A stretch of DNA of 64,000 nucleotides, from positions 12,093,962 to 12,157,961 of the forward strand of contig OZ024933.1 in the NCBI GenBank assembly GCA_964017235.1, in the 5' to 3' direction. Position 1 is the first letter of the stretch, and every line of letters begins with the position of its first letter. A model generated the notes under the pieces. It did not search any database, was not told where the DNA came from, and was given only the letters and a program-made list of their open reading frames with translations. The position numbers were made by a program, and so were the translations under genes. Shown here in pieces: positions 1 through 10,933 of this stretch. The DNA comes from Sabellastarte sp. h YS-2021 (taxonomy: Eukaryota > Annelida > Polychaeta > Sabellida > Sabellidae).

Positions 1-247
1 CAAAGCCTCCTTTAACTCTTTTTACCAAAGGTCTTCCTTGAAATGTAAGGAGGGAGCAAATGTTTTTAAAGTTTTTTAAACATTCCTTGAAGGACACTTC
101 CTTAAATTTAATATAGGTCCGTAGCTTCCTTGAAATTTAAGGGAGTTTTCAAGGTCTCTTTTAAAGAAGCAGGCTTTGTGAAACTGAGATTTTTTAAGGG
201 AGGGAGAAATTCAAGGAAATCCTTGAAGGCTTCATGAAACCGGCCCC
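1..247. repeat. Fragment of AT-rich foldback-like repeat
   Basis: The stretch is built from related short segments (CTTCCTTGAAATTTAAGG and variants in both orientations) and ends near a GAAACCGGCCCC edge. Similar 'GGGCCCGATTTTACAAAG' and 'GATTTCACAAAG' edges flank a ~120-bp AT-rich segment inside each 3.3-kb tandem unit (for example 8940-9058). This suggests a dispersed non-autonomous element cut by the window edge. The family is not identified. Confidence 0.35.
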
Positions 248-1670
248 AGGACACAACTCAGTCCTGCAAAAGTTTCTAATTTAAGCATCTGATAACATTT
301 TGACCCTTTTCACCCTTCTTTGAGAGTTGTTGGGAAGTTTAACAATTCTGTTGTCACCTTTGTGAATTTGAAAATCAAAATTTAAAAATCACCTGACAGA
401 TGGGATTTATAAATAAAAAAAAAATCACCTGACAAGTAGGATTAATGCTCTATTTATGACCAATTGGCCACAGCTATCAGCAATTCATTATATAGGCATA
501 TTTCTCTTCATGTCAGAAGATGTAGATTCCTTCACAATGTTTGCATATGGCATACATAGAATATACAATACTTCATCTGCTGTATCATTTTTCTTTAGTT
601 GCATATGGATAGGTGAAGGCAGTGGTTCAGACAATTGGTGCCGTGACAACTGTTTCAACGATCCATCCTACTGTCCAAGTGACCTCTGTCAGTGTATTGT
701 TGCTGCAATCTGAGTACTTGTGAAGTGCAGACTGGACATAAACTTTCCAAGTGAAATCAAATTGGAATATTACCATTAAAGTGCTTTACGATGTAAATAG
801 AATAACTAGGATGTATTAAGCACTGAGATAAAAGATGAATATGAAAGGCAAAACATTCAATAAATCATATCAAGATAAAGTCAGTTTTGTATGGTGTGTT
901 CTCTTTTCTAGCTTTTATTTTTATTTGTAAATTTGGACATTTTATTAATTAAACTGGCGTTTTACCGAAGCAAACCCTTTTACCCATCGCCCCCAAGACT
1001 CAAGTTAAATTGGCTTTCAGGAAAAAGAAATATTTTTGTCAAACTGGCCCCAGAAATTGACTGTACTATCAAAAAGTATATGTGAAGGCAAAAATCACAA
1101 AACTGCGTGCATCAGAAGCCATGGTTTTAATGCAAAAAAAATCAAAGGTTTAATTGCTATAAAAATAATTACATTTTAATAATTCTAACACAAACAAGTG
1201 GCAGAGGATCAGACAGATGTATTTATTACAGCCTACCCATATTGATATATGTTAAATACATATTTTAAAAATGTCACTAAAGTAGTTATCACCCCGGCAC
1301 TTTTAAAACTGCTAACATGAAAATAATTTAAAAGCCTTGACGGAACATCTAAATATGTTTTATATGCTTGACCACATGGTTGTCACGCTTTTGAAACAAA
1401 GATGACATGAACACAAATAATTATCCAAAATTTTTGTCATGAATAGCCTAATACATGCTTACCTGATGTACTTTTTTATGTATTTTAATTTTGGCCAGGC
1501 ATGTCCCTCTACTTTCCCTTTTCTGCATCAAGCGCAATAGAGGATGTTGCATCAATTTTGCACTATATAAATGTTTCTTTTCTATTCTACTGTGCATAAA
1601 ATTGTAAGCCTAAGACTTTGTGATATGATGGAGTTTATGAGGTTGTTCCACTGGAGCTATCTGTCGGTAA
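248..1670. other. Gene-free stretch
   Basis: No coding pattern, tRNA fold or strong repeat is visible. The 85-codon open frame at 456-713 has no recognisable domain and no repeat of its sequence elsewhere in the window. Confidence 0.5.
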
Positions 1671-1758
1671 CAATGGATTTTTTTGAGGGTTGGGAGCAAT
1701 GTTTACAGAGTTGTTTAGGATCAATTGTAGTTTCCCAGCTTGTTGCAGTGGATCCACA

Positions 1759-1782
1759 AAATATCAAACATGTTTGATATTT
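1759..1782. repeat. Perfect 24-bp palindrome
   Basis: AAATATCAAACA is followed directly by its exact reverse complement, centred between 1770 and 1771. It could form a loop-less hairpin or cruciform, or be the junction of two short inverted copies. It lies just outside the left part of the degraded Harbinger copy. Confidence 0.8.
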
Positions 1783-2234
1783 CACCGACCCTCCTAGACT
1801 CTTGATGCAGATCGTGGTTCTGCCCACCTGGAAACTGGCCTGTTGTTATGCAGTACCTGGATACCACCTCCTGACAGGCCGTAGTCACAAACCAACCATA
1901 CTTGAAAGGAAACCGGCTTGTGGAAAACATCCCCGACCTGACTTGGCTGTTTATCATTAGTCTCATAGTCTTTTACTCTGCAGTCACTAATATCTGAGCA
2001 GAACAAGCCGGGAACACACCAGGACAAGCTGTAAAGAGAAATCAACAAGGCGGTTAGAGCAACAGACAAGCCAGGAAGTGTGCAGGACAGGACAGTTTCA
2101 TTTTACCAATTAGTTGCTTGCTGGTTATGAAATCTATGACTATACAAGGCGAGGTAGTTTGCACAATTCATCATTTGGATATGCTTTTGTGTTTAAGTGC
2201 AAGCCTCGATAGAGTTTGCACTTCTACAGATCAC

Positions 2235-2475
2235 TTTTTTTTGTCCCCGGACTTTCATGAATTGTGGGGCAGTGTAATGAGTATTTACTCACTGAAGTGG
2301 TAATAGGCTATGTTAGTACTTGAATGGGTGACCGTTCTACACCAGCTGTGGGATGTGTCTGGTTTGGAATTTCCTTGTGTTACCAGACTTTCATAAATTA
2401 TAGTGCACTCCTCATGTCTCTGATGGCCTGGCACTCGCACTGGGAACCAAAACACCTATTGGCCTTGTTTTTTTA
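2235..2475 (+). mobile_element. 5S-rRNA-derived SINE, copy 1
   Basis: The stretch 2290-2340 reads like the internal-promoter half of 5S rRNA: 'CACTGAAGTGG', then 'TTAGTACTTGAATGGGTGACC', matching the 5S IE/C-box region (TTAGTACTTGGATGGGTGAC). It continues into a non-5S body (GCTGTGGGAT...GGAATTTCCTTGTGTTACCAGAC...CTGATGGC...GGGAACCAAAACA) that recurs at 37.6 kb on the other strand. The shared body makes this a SINE family rather than a stray 5S pseudogene. Confidence 0.75.
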
Positions 2476-2585
2476 CAAATGACAGATACAAATGACAGAT
2501 ACACAGAGTATAATATGCAAATAGAGAAGTAGCCCTATTTCATAGAAAATCACAAAATCAAATAGCCCATATAAGGCACTTTTGA

Positions 2586-2655
2586 AAAATTGTGATGTCA
2601 TAATCATATGACGTCATCACGTCATTGCATCACGTCAAATTACATCACAATTTGT
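2586..2655. repeat. Inverted repeat with clustered TGACGTCA-like sites
   Basis: 'AAATTGTGATGT' at the left and 'ACATCACAATTT' at the right form an imperfect inverted repeat. Between them lie a perfect CRE-type site, TGACGTCA (2609-2616), and two CACGTCA half-sites. Function is unknown; it may be only the fold of an old repeat. Confidence 0.5.
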
Positions 2656-3391
2656 ATACCAGTTCACATTGTCTCCTTGACGAAGGCTGGTGACTAGTTT
2701 ATAAATAATAAACATAGGAACGAAAAACTAATAGTTTTATTGTGTCAAATAAAATCAATATATTATTTATAATATTGATAAACAATAAATATAATGAATA
2801 AAACATTCCTATCATATTAAAATAATAATAGGTTAATGTTATTCCCATCTTATATTCTATACTAGTTAAATATAATGGCTGACTTAACAATGTATAACTA
2901 TCTTGTTTCTCTCAAACTCATATGGCAACCAATGTCAGACAGTTCAGGAAGCCATCAAACTCCTGATAAAGACATATGATTTGTGCATATAAGCCTTAAT
3001 AACATGCACAATATAATGGGGGTGTTCTTTACCATCAGAAAGTGGATCTAACGCCCACATAATTACATATAATTATTGAACCAATTATATTGTGAACTTG
3101 CACCCCTAACAAACCATAATATTTTTTATGTACAATGTAATTCTAGCATATCACCAGTCCACATATTATGGTAAACACACCTGGGGTCTAAATGGTAACG
3201 TGTCAGTGGACAAACACAAAAACATAAGACCACATGGTACCTAACCTAAGTCTTTAGGAGGCAATGGGTTTGAATGTTATATGAATCCCTCAGTCAGTCT
3301 GTTCACCCCTGTTGCTTATTGAGCCAAAAATCGATAACCAGCACTTTCCTGAACCTCTAACAATTCAAAGAACTAAAAATTGAATTTTAGG

Positions 3392-3435
3392 CATTTTTGC
3401 ACCTACTATGCACATGTGCACAGGTGCAAAAAATG
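3392..3435. repeat. Hairpin-forming inverted repeat
   Basis: CATTTTTGCACCT (3392-3404) is followed after 17 bases by AGGTGCAAAAAATG (3422-3435), complementary except for one extra A. It ends about 55 bases upstream of the hammerhead core and may belong to the same small element. Confidence 0.7.
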
Positions 3436-3490
3436 GTGCAATTGCACATTTAAAAAGGTACTTCAGGGGGGTAGTTACCACATATCTCCA

Positions 3491-3561
3491 GCCTCTGATG
3501 AGAAAGTTCAGCGTTTAAACTTTCGAAACACAATAAACATACAAAATATATTGTGTAAGGC
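3491..3561 (+). ncRNA. Hammerhead self-cleaving ribozyme (type I-like)
   Basis: All conserved core bases are present in order. CTGATGA is at 3495-3501. Stem II is 7 bp (GAAAGTT 3502-3508 with AACTTTC 3518-3524), beginning with the canonical G-C pair. GAAA is at 3525-3528. Stem III is 7 bp (CACAATA 3529-3535 with TATTGTG 3549-3555). The cleavage dinucleotide TA is at 3556-3557. Stem I is GCCT (3491-3494) with AGGC (3558-3561). Cleavage is predicted after A3557. Hammerheads of this type are known from Penelope-like retroelements and from small retrozyme/SINE-like circular RNAs in animals; no reverse transcriptase lies next to this one. Stem I beyond four pairs is not well paired, and a loop contact with stem II was not established. 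Confidence 0.8.
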
Positions 3562-4063
3562 ATATCATCATATTACCAAATGTGAACAACCATGGTGACT
3601 TACAAAGTTAAAGCACTTAATTTTATTTTTTAGTTTTAACTGTGAGTGTGAGATTTGTAAGTGCAAGTCACTCTACTCTGGTTACCGCCGAATCTAGGTC
3701 TGCTCTACAAACTGAGGACCTAGAAGTGGGATCTGCATATATGCCTATGCCTAGGCCTAGGATGGCAGTTCTCCACGCCAGAATGGTGTCTCTAAAAAGT
3801 ACAACACTCTAATCCTGTTAACAGATTACAAAGCATGAGCAGGGGTTGATGTGGAATACTGGAGATAATCATTCAAAAGGCATTATACAAGTTGTCTAAT
3901 TTCTGTGCATTTCAGGTCTTAAATTCACACTCATGAGGCCAACCCCATTTTTTGCTTTATTTTTTACAAATGAACATAGGATTTAATGTTGAGATGAAAG
4001 TGGTTGACTTGCTGATAGGCCATGTTTTTTAATGTTGCTTTAATTTGATTTCTAAGATGGGTC

Positions 4064-4324
4064 TTAAAAGGGCAGAAGACACACTATAGACACACCTACA
4101 GAGTTTGAGTTGCGTGATACAGCTGCTGATAGACAGAGGAGCAGGGAGAAAGGAGAGGGAGGAAGCCAGGAGGGTGGAAACTCCACAGTCACACACAGAT
4201 GAGGGAGTGGCAGTAAAAGACCAAGAACTGAGAGCAGTGAAATTGGAATGGACACAGACGGTGGAAGAGAGGAGGGCACATCACAAATGCAATTCAGGCA
4301 CAATAAAGGACATGTGATGAACAA
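4064..4324. other. Purine-skewed segment within Harbinger copy 1
   Basis: Open frames exist on both strands (4105-4317 plus, 4064-4324 minus), but their composition comes from a purine-rich plus strand (GGAG/GAGG runs). I see no domain. By position it could be a scrambled remnant of the element's second gene, but no residue pattern supports that. Confidence 0.25.
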
Positions 4325-4389
4325 TTGCTGTCAAACAATTGGGCCAAAGCAGGAGACCATCAGAACAGCCTTCTGCAACTAAGACTTTA

Positions 4390-5200
4390 GAAGATCCTGA
4401 ATCTTCTCTTCAGGATTCCAGATGCATTCTACATAATCATCCTGCCTCTGGGGATCCTGTAGTTTGCTAATCTCTCTTGCCTTCTAAATGTCTTCTGTTG
4501 TAGGATTTAACAAGCCATAACATCAAGGCAAAGGCATTGTTACCCAGCCAGAAATACTAAAAGTCTGGTCTTCCCTTCCCCAGGGGTTCAGGTGGCGGAA
4601 GCCCCAAGTTGCCATTCTCAATCTTCCTCAACTTGCTTCTTCATGGCGATATGTTTTCTATCTTGTGCCCCAAGAGCATGGGAGGCATTCCATCTGGTTT
4701 GTAACTTCTACTCCACCATTTTCCATTCTTCAGAATAGGTTAGGCATGTTACATAGTCTTCCTGGAATTCATCAAGGATGCCCTGACAGACTTTGGAGAT
4801 GAATTTACATATGGTGGTTTGGCCAACTAGCCAGTGATACTGCAAGGATGACTAGTAGCTTTCTCCTGTTGCTAGGTGTTGCAGTGCTATTGTCAGTTTC
4901 AATCCAAATTCTTAGGGCTTCTTGAAATTTGTGAGTTGTTTTTTGACCATAAATCTGTTTTATCTTTGTTATTAGTCATTATTAAGTTAGCCAGGAGGGT
5001 TCTATAGCATCCTTTTTCTTCTCTGCGAAGAATCCAGGGCATGACCCAGGGATTTATAGATTTCTTTTTCTCCTTGGTGGTGGCTGTGGTGAAGGTGCTG
5101 TCTGTATGGTGGGTGCTGGTCCTGGATGTGTAGCTGGCATCTTTGCAGTGATAACCGATGAGCAGCCAGAATGGGTTTATGTGATGTTGCTTTGATCCCC
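4390..5200 (-). pseudogene. PIF/Harbinger transposase (HARBI1-like) relic
   Basis: Read on the minus strand, the region around 4700-4920 gives a broken frame with 'SLQYHWLVGQTTICKF' followed by 'VCQGILDEFQEDYV', a hallmark of Harbinger-family DDE transposases. Further on, 'LGNNAF' (about 4540) stands where the family has the catalytic LGDDAF, so the acidic residues are lost. The reading frame has several stops and shifts. The front end (5002-5202) holds a His/Gln-rich leader and 'SLGHALDSSQRRKRML', which matches the leader of copy 2. The transposase would have cut and pasted the element; this copy cannot be active. Confidence 0.8.
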
Positions 5201-5575
5201 ACTCACAATCCCGATTTTAGAAGTTAATCAGTCTAGTCGGGTGGGTTGAAAAAATGATCCCACCCTGTCAGTTTGTCAGTACGGCTTGTCAGGGCTTCAT
5301 ACAGCTTCTGTTTGTGGTTTACGGCTTGGCCTTTTGGTTTCCTGTCTAGTCATTATGGCTTGTCCTTATGGTTTCCTGTCTAGTCATGGAGAAAAGCACA
5401 CCAAGTCTAAGTCAGGTTGGGAGGTAGATCTAGACAAACTTGGTTACTAAGTACTGTTGGAGAGATGAAACTGACCCAAATGTTAGTGTTTTTTCTGGAC
5501 TTTTGCAACTGACCCTAGAGCCATAGAATCAGTTGTAGGGTCGACTCCAGTGGAACACCCCCATTAAATGCAAGC

Positions 5576-5980
5576 CAAAATAATCTTAATACTCCATATT
5601 GTACAAAGTTACCTGGGGGCCAATTTGCTAAATCATGATTTTTAGGGGGAAGAGTAGCCAAAAGCCGATTTGTCAAAACACTGATTTGTTGAGCTCTGCC
5701 TTCTACAATGTTCTTTTATTGTAACCATGTTTTATTATAGTACATCATGTTTTCAACAAACACATCTCCTGCGAATGTAGAAGGTTTTACCCTAATCATG
5801 ATTATTTCTCTGTCAGCTTCGGTTAACCAGGCTAATAAACTCAAACAACTTTACCTTTCGACCAGTACATATTCTCTTTTCATTTCCATAGATCAGATGC
5901 TTCTGTTGTTTGTGCTACTTCCAATCATAACATGGCACAGCTCGGGCTCAAAAACCCTATTTCTGCTAGTTTTAGAGCAC
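5576..5980. other. Gene-free stretch
   Basis: Nothing recognisable. An open frame at 5747-6073 runs into the dispersed repeat beginning near 5985 and is not a credible gene. Confidence 0.4.
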
Positions 5981-5984
5981 TTAT

Positions 5985-6290
5985 TACTTCCACCAAAGAG
6001 ATTATGTTTTCACCTGGGTTTATTTGTGAGTTTGTTTGTGATAACTGAAAAACTTATAGGCAGATTTAGATGAAATTTTCATGATATGTCTGAAAGGTTA
6101 AAAGGAAGAAAAAATTCAATTTTGGGAGTGATCCGGATCACTGTCTGGAACATCTGGATCCATGAAATGTAAGTTTTAGAGGCAGATAACTCAGAAAGTT
6201 ATGGATGGATTTTGATGAATTTTTCAGGATATATGTGCTCCCTTGGCAGGGGTCTGTGCTCTCCGAGTGCTCCTAGATTACTTTTGAGTA
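5985..6290 (+). repeat. Dispersed repeat family (GAGGTTATG / GAGAGCACAGACC type), plus copy
   Basis: It starts with 'CCACCAAAGAGATTATG', continues through 'GGGTTTATTTGTGAG', two 'AACTCAGAAAGTTATGGATGG'-like blocks and 'GATCCGGATCACTGTCTGG', and ends 'GGTCTGTGCTCTCCGAGTGCTC'. The same order in reverse complement fills 56315-56760, and a fragment lies at 33100-33230. This is an old non-autonomous interspersed repeat; its class is not clear from the ends. Confidence 0.65.
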
Positions 6291-6299
6291 AAATATGAG

Positions 6300-6890
6300 A
6301 CAAGTGGAAGTTATAAATGCATTATACTAACCAAAAACCAAAACAAAAAACATTTAAAGTAGTTTTTAAGGGGCTTTCAGATCATTTTTGCTCGAATTCC
6401 GCGCCCTAACTTGGCACAATTTGCATGCAGAAATTCAGAAGTGTGGGCAACAAAGAACAACTATTATTAAATATTTTATATTTTGCTTTGTTTCAAGTTG
6501 ATGGTTTGTGTCATGATGCGATATCAAGCAGTATTGTCATCTTTGATGGTTAATTTGCCAATTTAGAGTTTAGTTTTTCTTTAATTTAGAAGTTAAAATA
6601 TAAACTTTATTTTAGTTCATGCTTTCTTATAAGTTGCTTTTAGTTGTGGCACTCATTGCCATTATGATGACTAGTGAACCTTTGAATTCGACTATTATCT
6701 TGGTGAGCAATAATTGTGGTTCCAAATGAGGACTGTTGGGGCTAAAAATAAACAGCAAAAATGTGACACAAGCAATCACAGTGCTGTGAAGAAAACAAGG
6801 GCAGGCTAAATTTGGATATGTGGTCACAATACAAAATGCTGGATATGGTAATGGCAAATATATCACCAATTCACTGAAGGGCTCTTGTAA
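6300..6890. other. Gene-free stretch
   Basis: No coding or structural signal was recognised here. Confidence 0.4.
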
Positions 6891-6897
6891 TGGAAGC

Positions 6898-7290
6898 TTA
6901 TTTGACAGGCTTTATTTTGCACTTGGATGAGCCTACATATTCTAGTAAGATCTCGTCTATGAAATCTCGTTCATGAGCAGACAAGCAAATGTCAAATGTC
7001 CTTAGCAAATCCCATATGCTGTCACAAGCTGGATTTTTACTAACCTCACAGCACAGACTTGACACCAAGGTGATTAAATGCCAAATATGTTTACCACTTG
7101 CCAACTGAACCCTTCAGCCTTTCTATAGTGCAAGAAATGACTATTCTCCAAAGTTTGTCAAGAAATGGTGGGTTCACATTTTTCCCAAAGAAGGGTTCTG
7201 ATCTTAGATCATCTCTGGTTGAAGCATCAATGAACAGACATATGATTTTTAATATATTATGCTCTAACAACGGAAGTTGAAAAAGATAGA
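6898..7290 (-). pseudogene. Unrecognised protein-coding remnant with a frameshift
   Basis: Two minus-strand frames overlap at 7091-7104 and read like one protein after a shift. The upstream part includes 'LRSEPFFGKNVNPPFLDKLW' and ends 'ERLKGSVGKW' at a stop. The downstream part includes 'ITLVSSLCCEVSKNPACDSI' and 'HERDFIDEILLEYVGSSKC'. The amino-acid mix (charged helices, few low-complexity runs) looks more like real protein than chance AT-rich translation. No family was recognised. It could be a decayed host exon or part of an unnamed transposon. Confidence 0.35.
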
Positions 7291-7558
7291 ATGCATAGCA
7301 GATACAGATATTATATTTGCACAGTATCAGATCCCTAAAGTTCATGGATAGTAAGTAAGGAAACCTGACCACCAACAGGCCAAAACAGTTGTGTTTAAGG
7401 ATTATGACATAATACATGTTGAATTTAAAATATCTAGGACATGGATCTACAAGTGAGGTGATCATACAATTATTGATGTCATGAGGTGCCGCACTAATTT
7501 TATACGGAGGGTAGATTGGGACAACCATTCATGTGGAAACAGGGTTTCAGAGAAGAAA

Positions 7559-10500
7559 AATACATTTCATATCATGTTTGAGGATTCTATTTTGATTTAT
7601 CTAAAGGAAATTTGAAATTACAGCTCTTTGATTGGATGACTCATGGGGTTTGTTTAGAAATGATATCTTGTCATTGGACTCACAGAGCTTGTTTAGAAAT
7701 TGTGCCTTGTCATGTTAAAATATATTACCCCATATTTTAATCTTTTGGCTTTGTAAAAACATATTATACCTGTACCTTTAAATTCCTTACAGAAGAAATG
7801 ATTTATTGTCACAATACTGCAACAAATTCTTACAACAAACTAACCGAAATATTATTTTACAGTGAACATATAGGACCAAATTCTGAATAAAGATGATTTT
7901 TTTTCAGTAAAAGGTGTACAAAAAATATAAAAGAAAGAAAAATTTCTTTAACATTATAACTCTTCAATAGACTTTGAATCAAATTGAATGCTATTTACGC
8001 CTCTGCTCAGTGGATCTTGAAAATGGGCCCTCAACAAATCAGTTCCCTAAAGACTCGGCCTTTTTCGAATCTGCCAACTAAAGTCTTCCTTCAAACTTGG
8101 CCCCTGGCAAACTTAGAAAGTAACGAAATAAGAAAATCTTTACTGTGCTTAATAATAGTGCAGGCTTTAAAGTTGACCGGAATTTATGTTTGTTTCACAA
8201 GATTGACATCTTCTAAAGTGATCTTTGGCAAATTGTGACACATTCCAAACTCAACTGGAATCATATGTTTTAATCAAGTAATTTTAACATATGTCCTTTA
8301 TACAGTTGTTTATGATAGAATAATTAAAAACACAATTAGATTGCACTTATCTGAAATAAGTTTGAAAAAGAAAATCTTTGTTATCACATTATGTAAAGGA
8401 TGTTAACTTCCTAAGTATTATTTAGCATAGTGCAATTAACGTATATCAAAGCTTATTGGATGTTGTAAGCAACATATTTTCTTCTGTGCCATTTATTCAC
8501 TTGCTTAAGTTAGAATTAGTAAAAGTGCAATGGTTTAAGAGCTATAAGTTTTTAGACTATGTATTATCTTAAACCTAAGGTTTCTATTCACTACCACTTT
8601 AATTTTGTGATATTAATCCTTCTAGAGCACAGTAATTTTTGGTCAAATTATCTTCTGTTAATTTATTTGGGGTTTTACGTCGCTTTCAACACTGTACAGG
8701 TCATATCACGACGGGTAGTTGGAAGGGCAGAGGAAACCAGTACATATAGTTCGCTAGGGTTCTGTACTGTAAACTTCCGACCAACGGCAAGCAACTACCA
8801 GCTTTCCCACTCGAGGCTGTGCCAGAAACCATACCCTGGCCTCAGAGGTGGGACGCGAGAGTGTTACCACTCTGCCACCGTGGCCCCTTGAGTGCACTTA
8901 TGCAACAACTTTTGTCTGGATTCAGTAAGTACAAAGCGTGGGCCCGATTTTACAAAGGGACTTAAGTCCAGATTTAAACTTAAATTTAAGACTTTGGTCT
9001 TAAATTATGTTAACAGAATGTTAAGTCTGTGGTCTTTGACTTAGAGGATTTCACAAAGCAGCTTGGTCAACATCTTCCCTGGTTTGTTGCCACGAAGCCA
9101 CACCTGACAGTAGAGGTACAGATCGAACTTTTAATGACAGTTTTCTATCACTTTGGATGTTTGTCTATCTAGGCTTGTTATTAAAGAGGAAGTGGTATCC
9201 TTGTTGTGGTAGCTTTGTGGTATCAGAAAATGATATGAAACTCATGACAGACTTCCACTACTGGATTTTTGATCAGCCCACCAAAAAATGTGTCACGCTA
9301 ACTTCATTGGTGCTTTTGCTTTGTGGACAGAGTGAATCAAACAAAGGTGAAAGACAGGTCAAATAGGAATCCAAGAAAGGAGTAGAGATACAGATCATGT
9401 ATTTGGCGATCAATTGAAAAATGTAATTCACAGACCATGCTCAGCCAAAATTATATGTGTTTACAAGTTAATGGATCAATTCACAAAGCTTGTAGGTCTT
9501 TTGTCAAGATGTTTAATCACTTGCACGTATATGATGCATTACAGAACACCTTCCTTGTATGACAAAGGGGAATGTAGTGGCCAACAACTGACCCTACCTG
9601 GCACTCATTTAGTCTCACATAAAGAAGCATGTGGTATGACCCTGGCATCTCAGAAATAGACCACATTTGGCACTGTGTATTTGAAGTCAGGCAAAGACCT
9701 ATTGACGAACATTAAATGAATCAGTTTTTCTTCCTGTGTAGGACACGTATTTCAAATAATTATGTTTACATAACAGTAATAAATAAAGTTTAAAATTATG
9801 TTGGTTGACTTGTATGTGTTTCCAAATTTAAAATGTTGGTTCATTTGAGAATTGGAATTTGGAATGGAATTTGGCTATAGCCAAAGTAGAATTTTGATGT
9901 TTCTAGTTCTGATGTTAATCCTAGTCTCCCCTGCAAGTAATGTAACTCACAAAGAATTAAATATCATTACCTTAGCTTGCATTTTGTGACTGGTTTAGCT
10001 ATTCGTGTGATGTCTTGAAATATGACATATGTGAGTTGGACTTCCAGAGAAAGAGCTGTGCTAAATTAACTGTGATCCTGGGGAGAAATTGCGTGAAACC
10101 CTAAGTGTTTTTACTAATTTCACTCAGTGCAGTTTGTTTTTCTTGTGATTTTGCTTCACTAATTATGGTAATGGAAAATATGACAGTACACCCCTGATAT
10201 CACCCTGACAGTACACCTTGATGAACCTGACGTAAAAGCATCTACTGCTTTATCTTTTACAATCAAATCTGGAGCATGGTCATACTGTTGTAAGCAACCC
10301 TAGAAATCTTCCTAAATCTTGTCATCAGAATTAAAACCCTCAAAAGTCAGCGACTTGTGGTCACTGTCATCTTTAAACATTTCAAATAATATCCTCATGT
10401 TCAGGAACTCTATCAAAGTTTGTGTGTTAATGATGGCAATGAGCTGACACCCATAGTTCCTGGCTTTAGAATATAGCATCAGATGCTGGCTGGCAGCATA

Positions 10501-10933
10501 TTATGAACCCCCATGAATGTAGATGGCACAATGTTTGACAAAAATAGAACAGACAGAAATATGAATTATATACTTTTACATTTATTTTGATTTTTTTTTT
10601 ATTGTAAAATATAAACTTTTATAATATTTTTATTTATCATGAAATATTACATTTGTCAAATAATGCTATTTCAACTATTTAAAAATTAGAAGCTGGCTTT
10701 AATTGAAAAATTAAGAGGCAATGTGTTCAATGTTAGTGTTTACGTATAAATAATTTCGAATGACAGTTACTTCTTTGAAGCCTCTTTCATTTAATTTCTT
10801 TTTCCTTGTTTAGGTATTGATAAAATTTGTTCTCGTTTAATGAATCACAACAACATGCTGTACAACAGGAGTTAAATTTATCAAAAGCATAACAAAGAAC
10901 TTCTGATAGACTGAATTAAAAGAATCAAAATGA
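7559..10933. repeat. 3.3-kb tandem array, unit 1
   Basis: The unit begins AATACATTTCAT and runs ~3375 bp; the next two units start with the same bases. Compared with units 2 and 3 it has ~60 extra bases near 8281-8340. It contains a minus-strand SINE (8662-8886), an AT-rich foldback-like segment (8940-9058) and otherwise unassigned AT-rich DNA. Short open frames (8559-8891, 9157-9366, 9414-9659) recur in each unit but change at non-synonymous sites and overlap the SINE, so I do not call them genes. Confidence 0.9.
8662..8886 (-). mobile_element. tRNA-derived SINE (GGGGTTTTACGTCGC-tail family), array unit 1
   Basis: On the minus strand the head reads GGCCACGGTGGCAGAGTGGT, a tRNA-like box A region, followed by a central body (GGGAAAGCTGGTAGTTGCTT; TTTACAGTACAGAACCC) and the tail TGACCTGTACAGTGTTGAAA then GCGACGTAAAACCCCAAATAAA. 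Other copies lie at 32.3, 40.3 and 57.6 kb, with older ones at 33.5 and 33.8 kb. Related SINEs are very common in bivalves. Because every array unit holds this copy at the same place, insertion preceded amplification. Confidence 0.85.

Larger units (their letters stand above)
1970..5575 (-). mobile_element. Degraded PIF/Harbinger DNA transposon, copy 1
   Basis: Three segments match the better copy at 20.6-23.9 kb: the left segment (about 2068-2190 with 20610-20740, both with 'ACAGACAAGCC' and 'AAGGCGAG'), the transposase relic at 4390-5200, and the right end (5225-5570 with 23640-23870, both with 'GACCCTAGAG' and 'AGTTGTAGGGT/AGTTACAGGGT'). The interior has been enlarged by a 5S-SINE (2235-2475), a ribozyme-bearing sequence near 3.4-3.6 kb and unassigned DNA. 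Exact ends and terminal inverted repeats could not be fixed, so the left boundary is approximate. Confidence 0.6.

Noticed and set aside
2290..2345. 5S rRNA gene
   Set aside because: Only the internal-promoter half matches, with substitutions; it runs into a repeated non-5S body and lacks the 3' stem and T-run terminator.
2670..2740. Hammerhead-like 'TTGACGA...GAAA' at 2678
   Set aside because: The essential first C of CUGANGA is T, and stems II and III do not form.
7984..8238. 84-codon frame at the same place in each unit
   Set aside because: Length varies between units through stops, and no start context or domain is visible. Treated as a chance frame.
8559..8891. 110-codon open frame repeated in array units 1 and 2
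   Set aside because: Its second half is the antisense of a tRNA-derived SINE, and unit 3 breaks it by a one-base deletion. Recurrence reflects the tandem array, not coding constraint.
9157..9366. 69-codon frame conserved in all three array units
   Set aside because: Units differ by amino-acid-changing substitutions, there is no signal peptide or domain, and conservation is no higher than in flanking non-coding DNA.
10321..10360. Second hammerhead-like core on the minus strand (CTGATGAC)
   Set aside because: The heptamer is followed by no base-paired stem II and no GAAA at a usable distance; the same in the other two array units.
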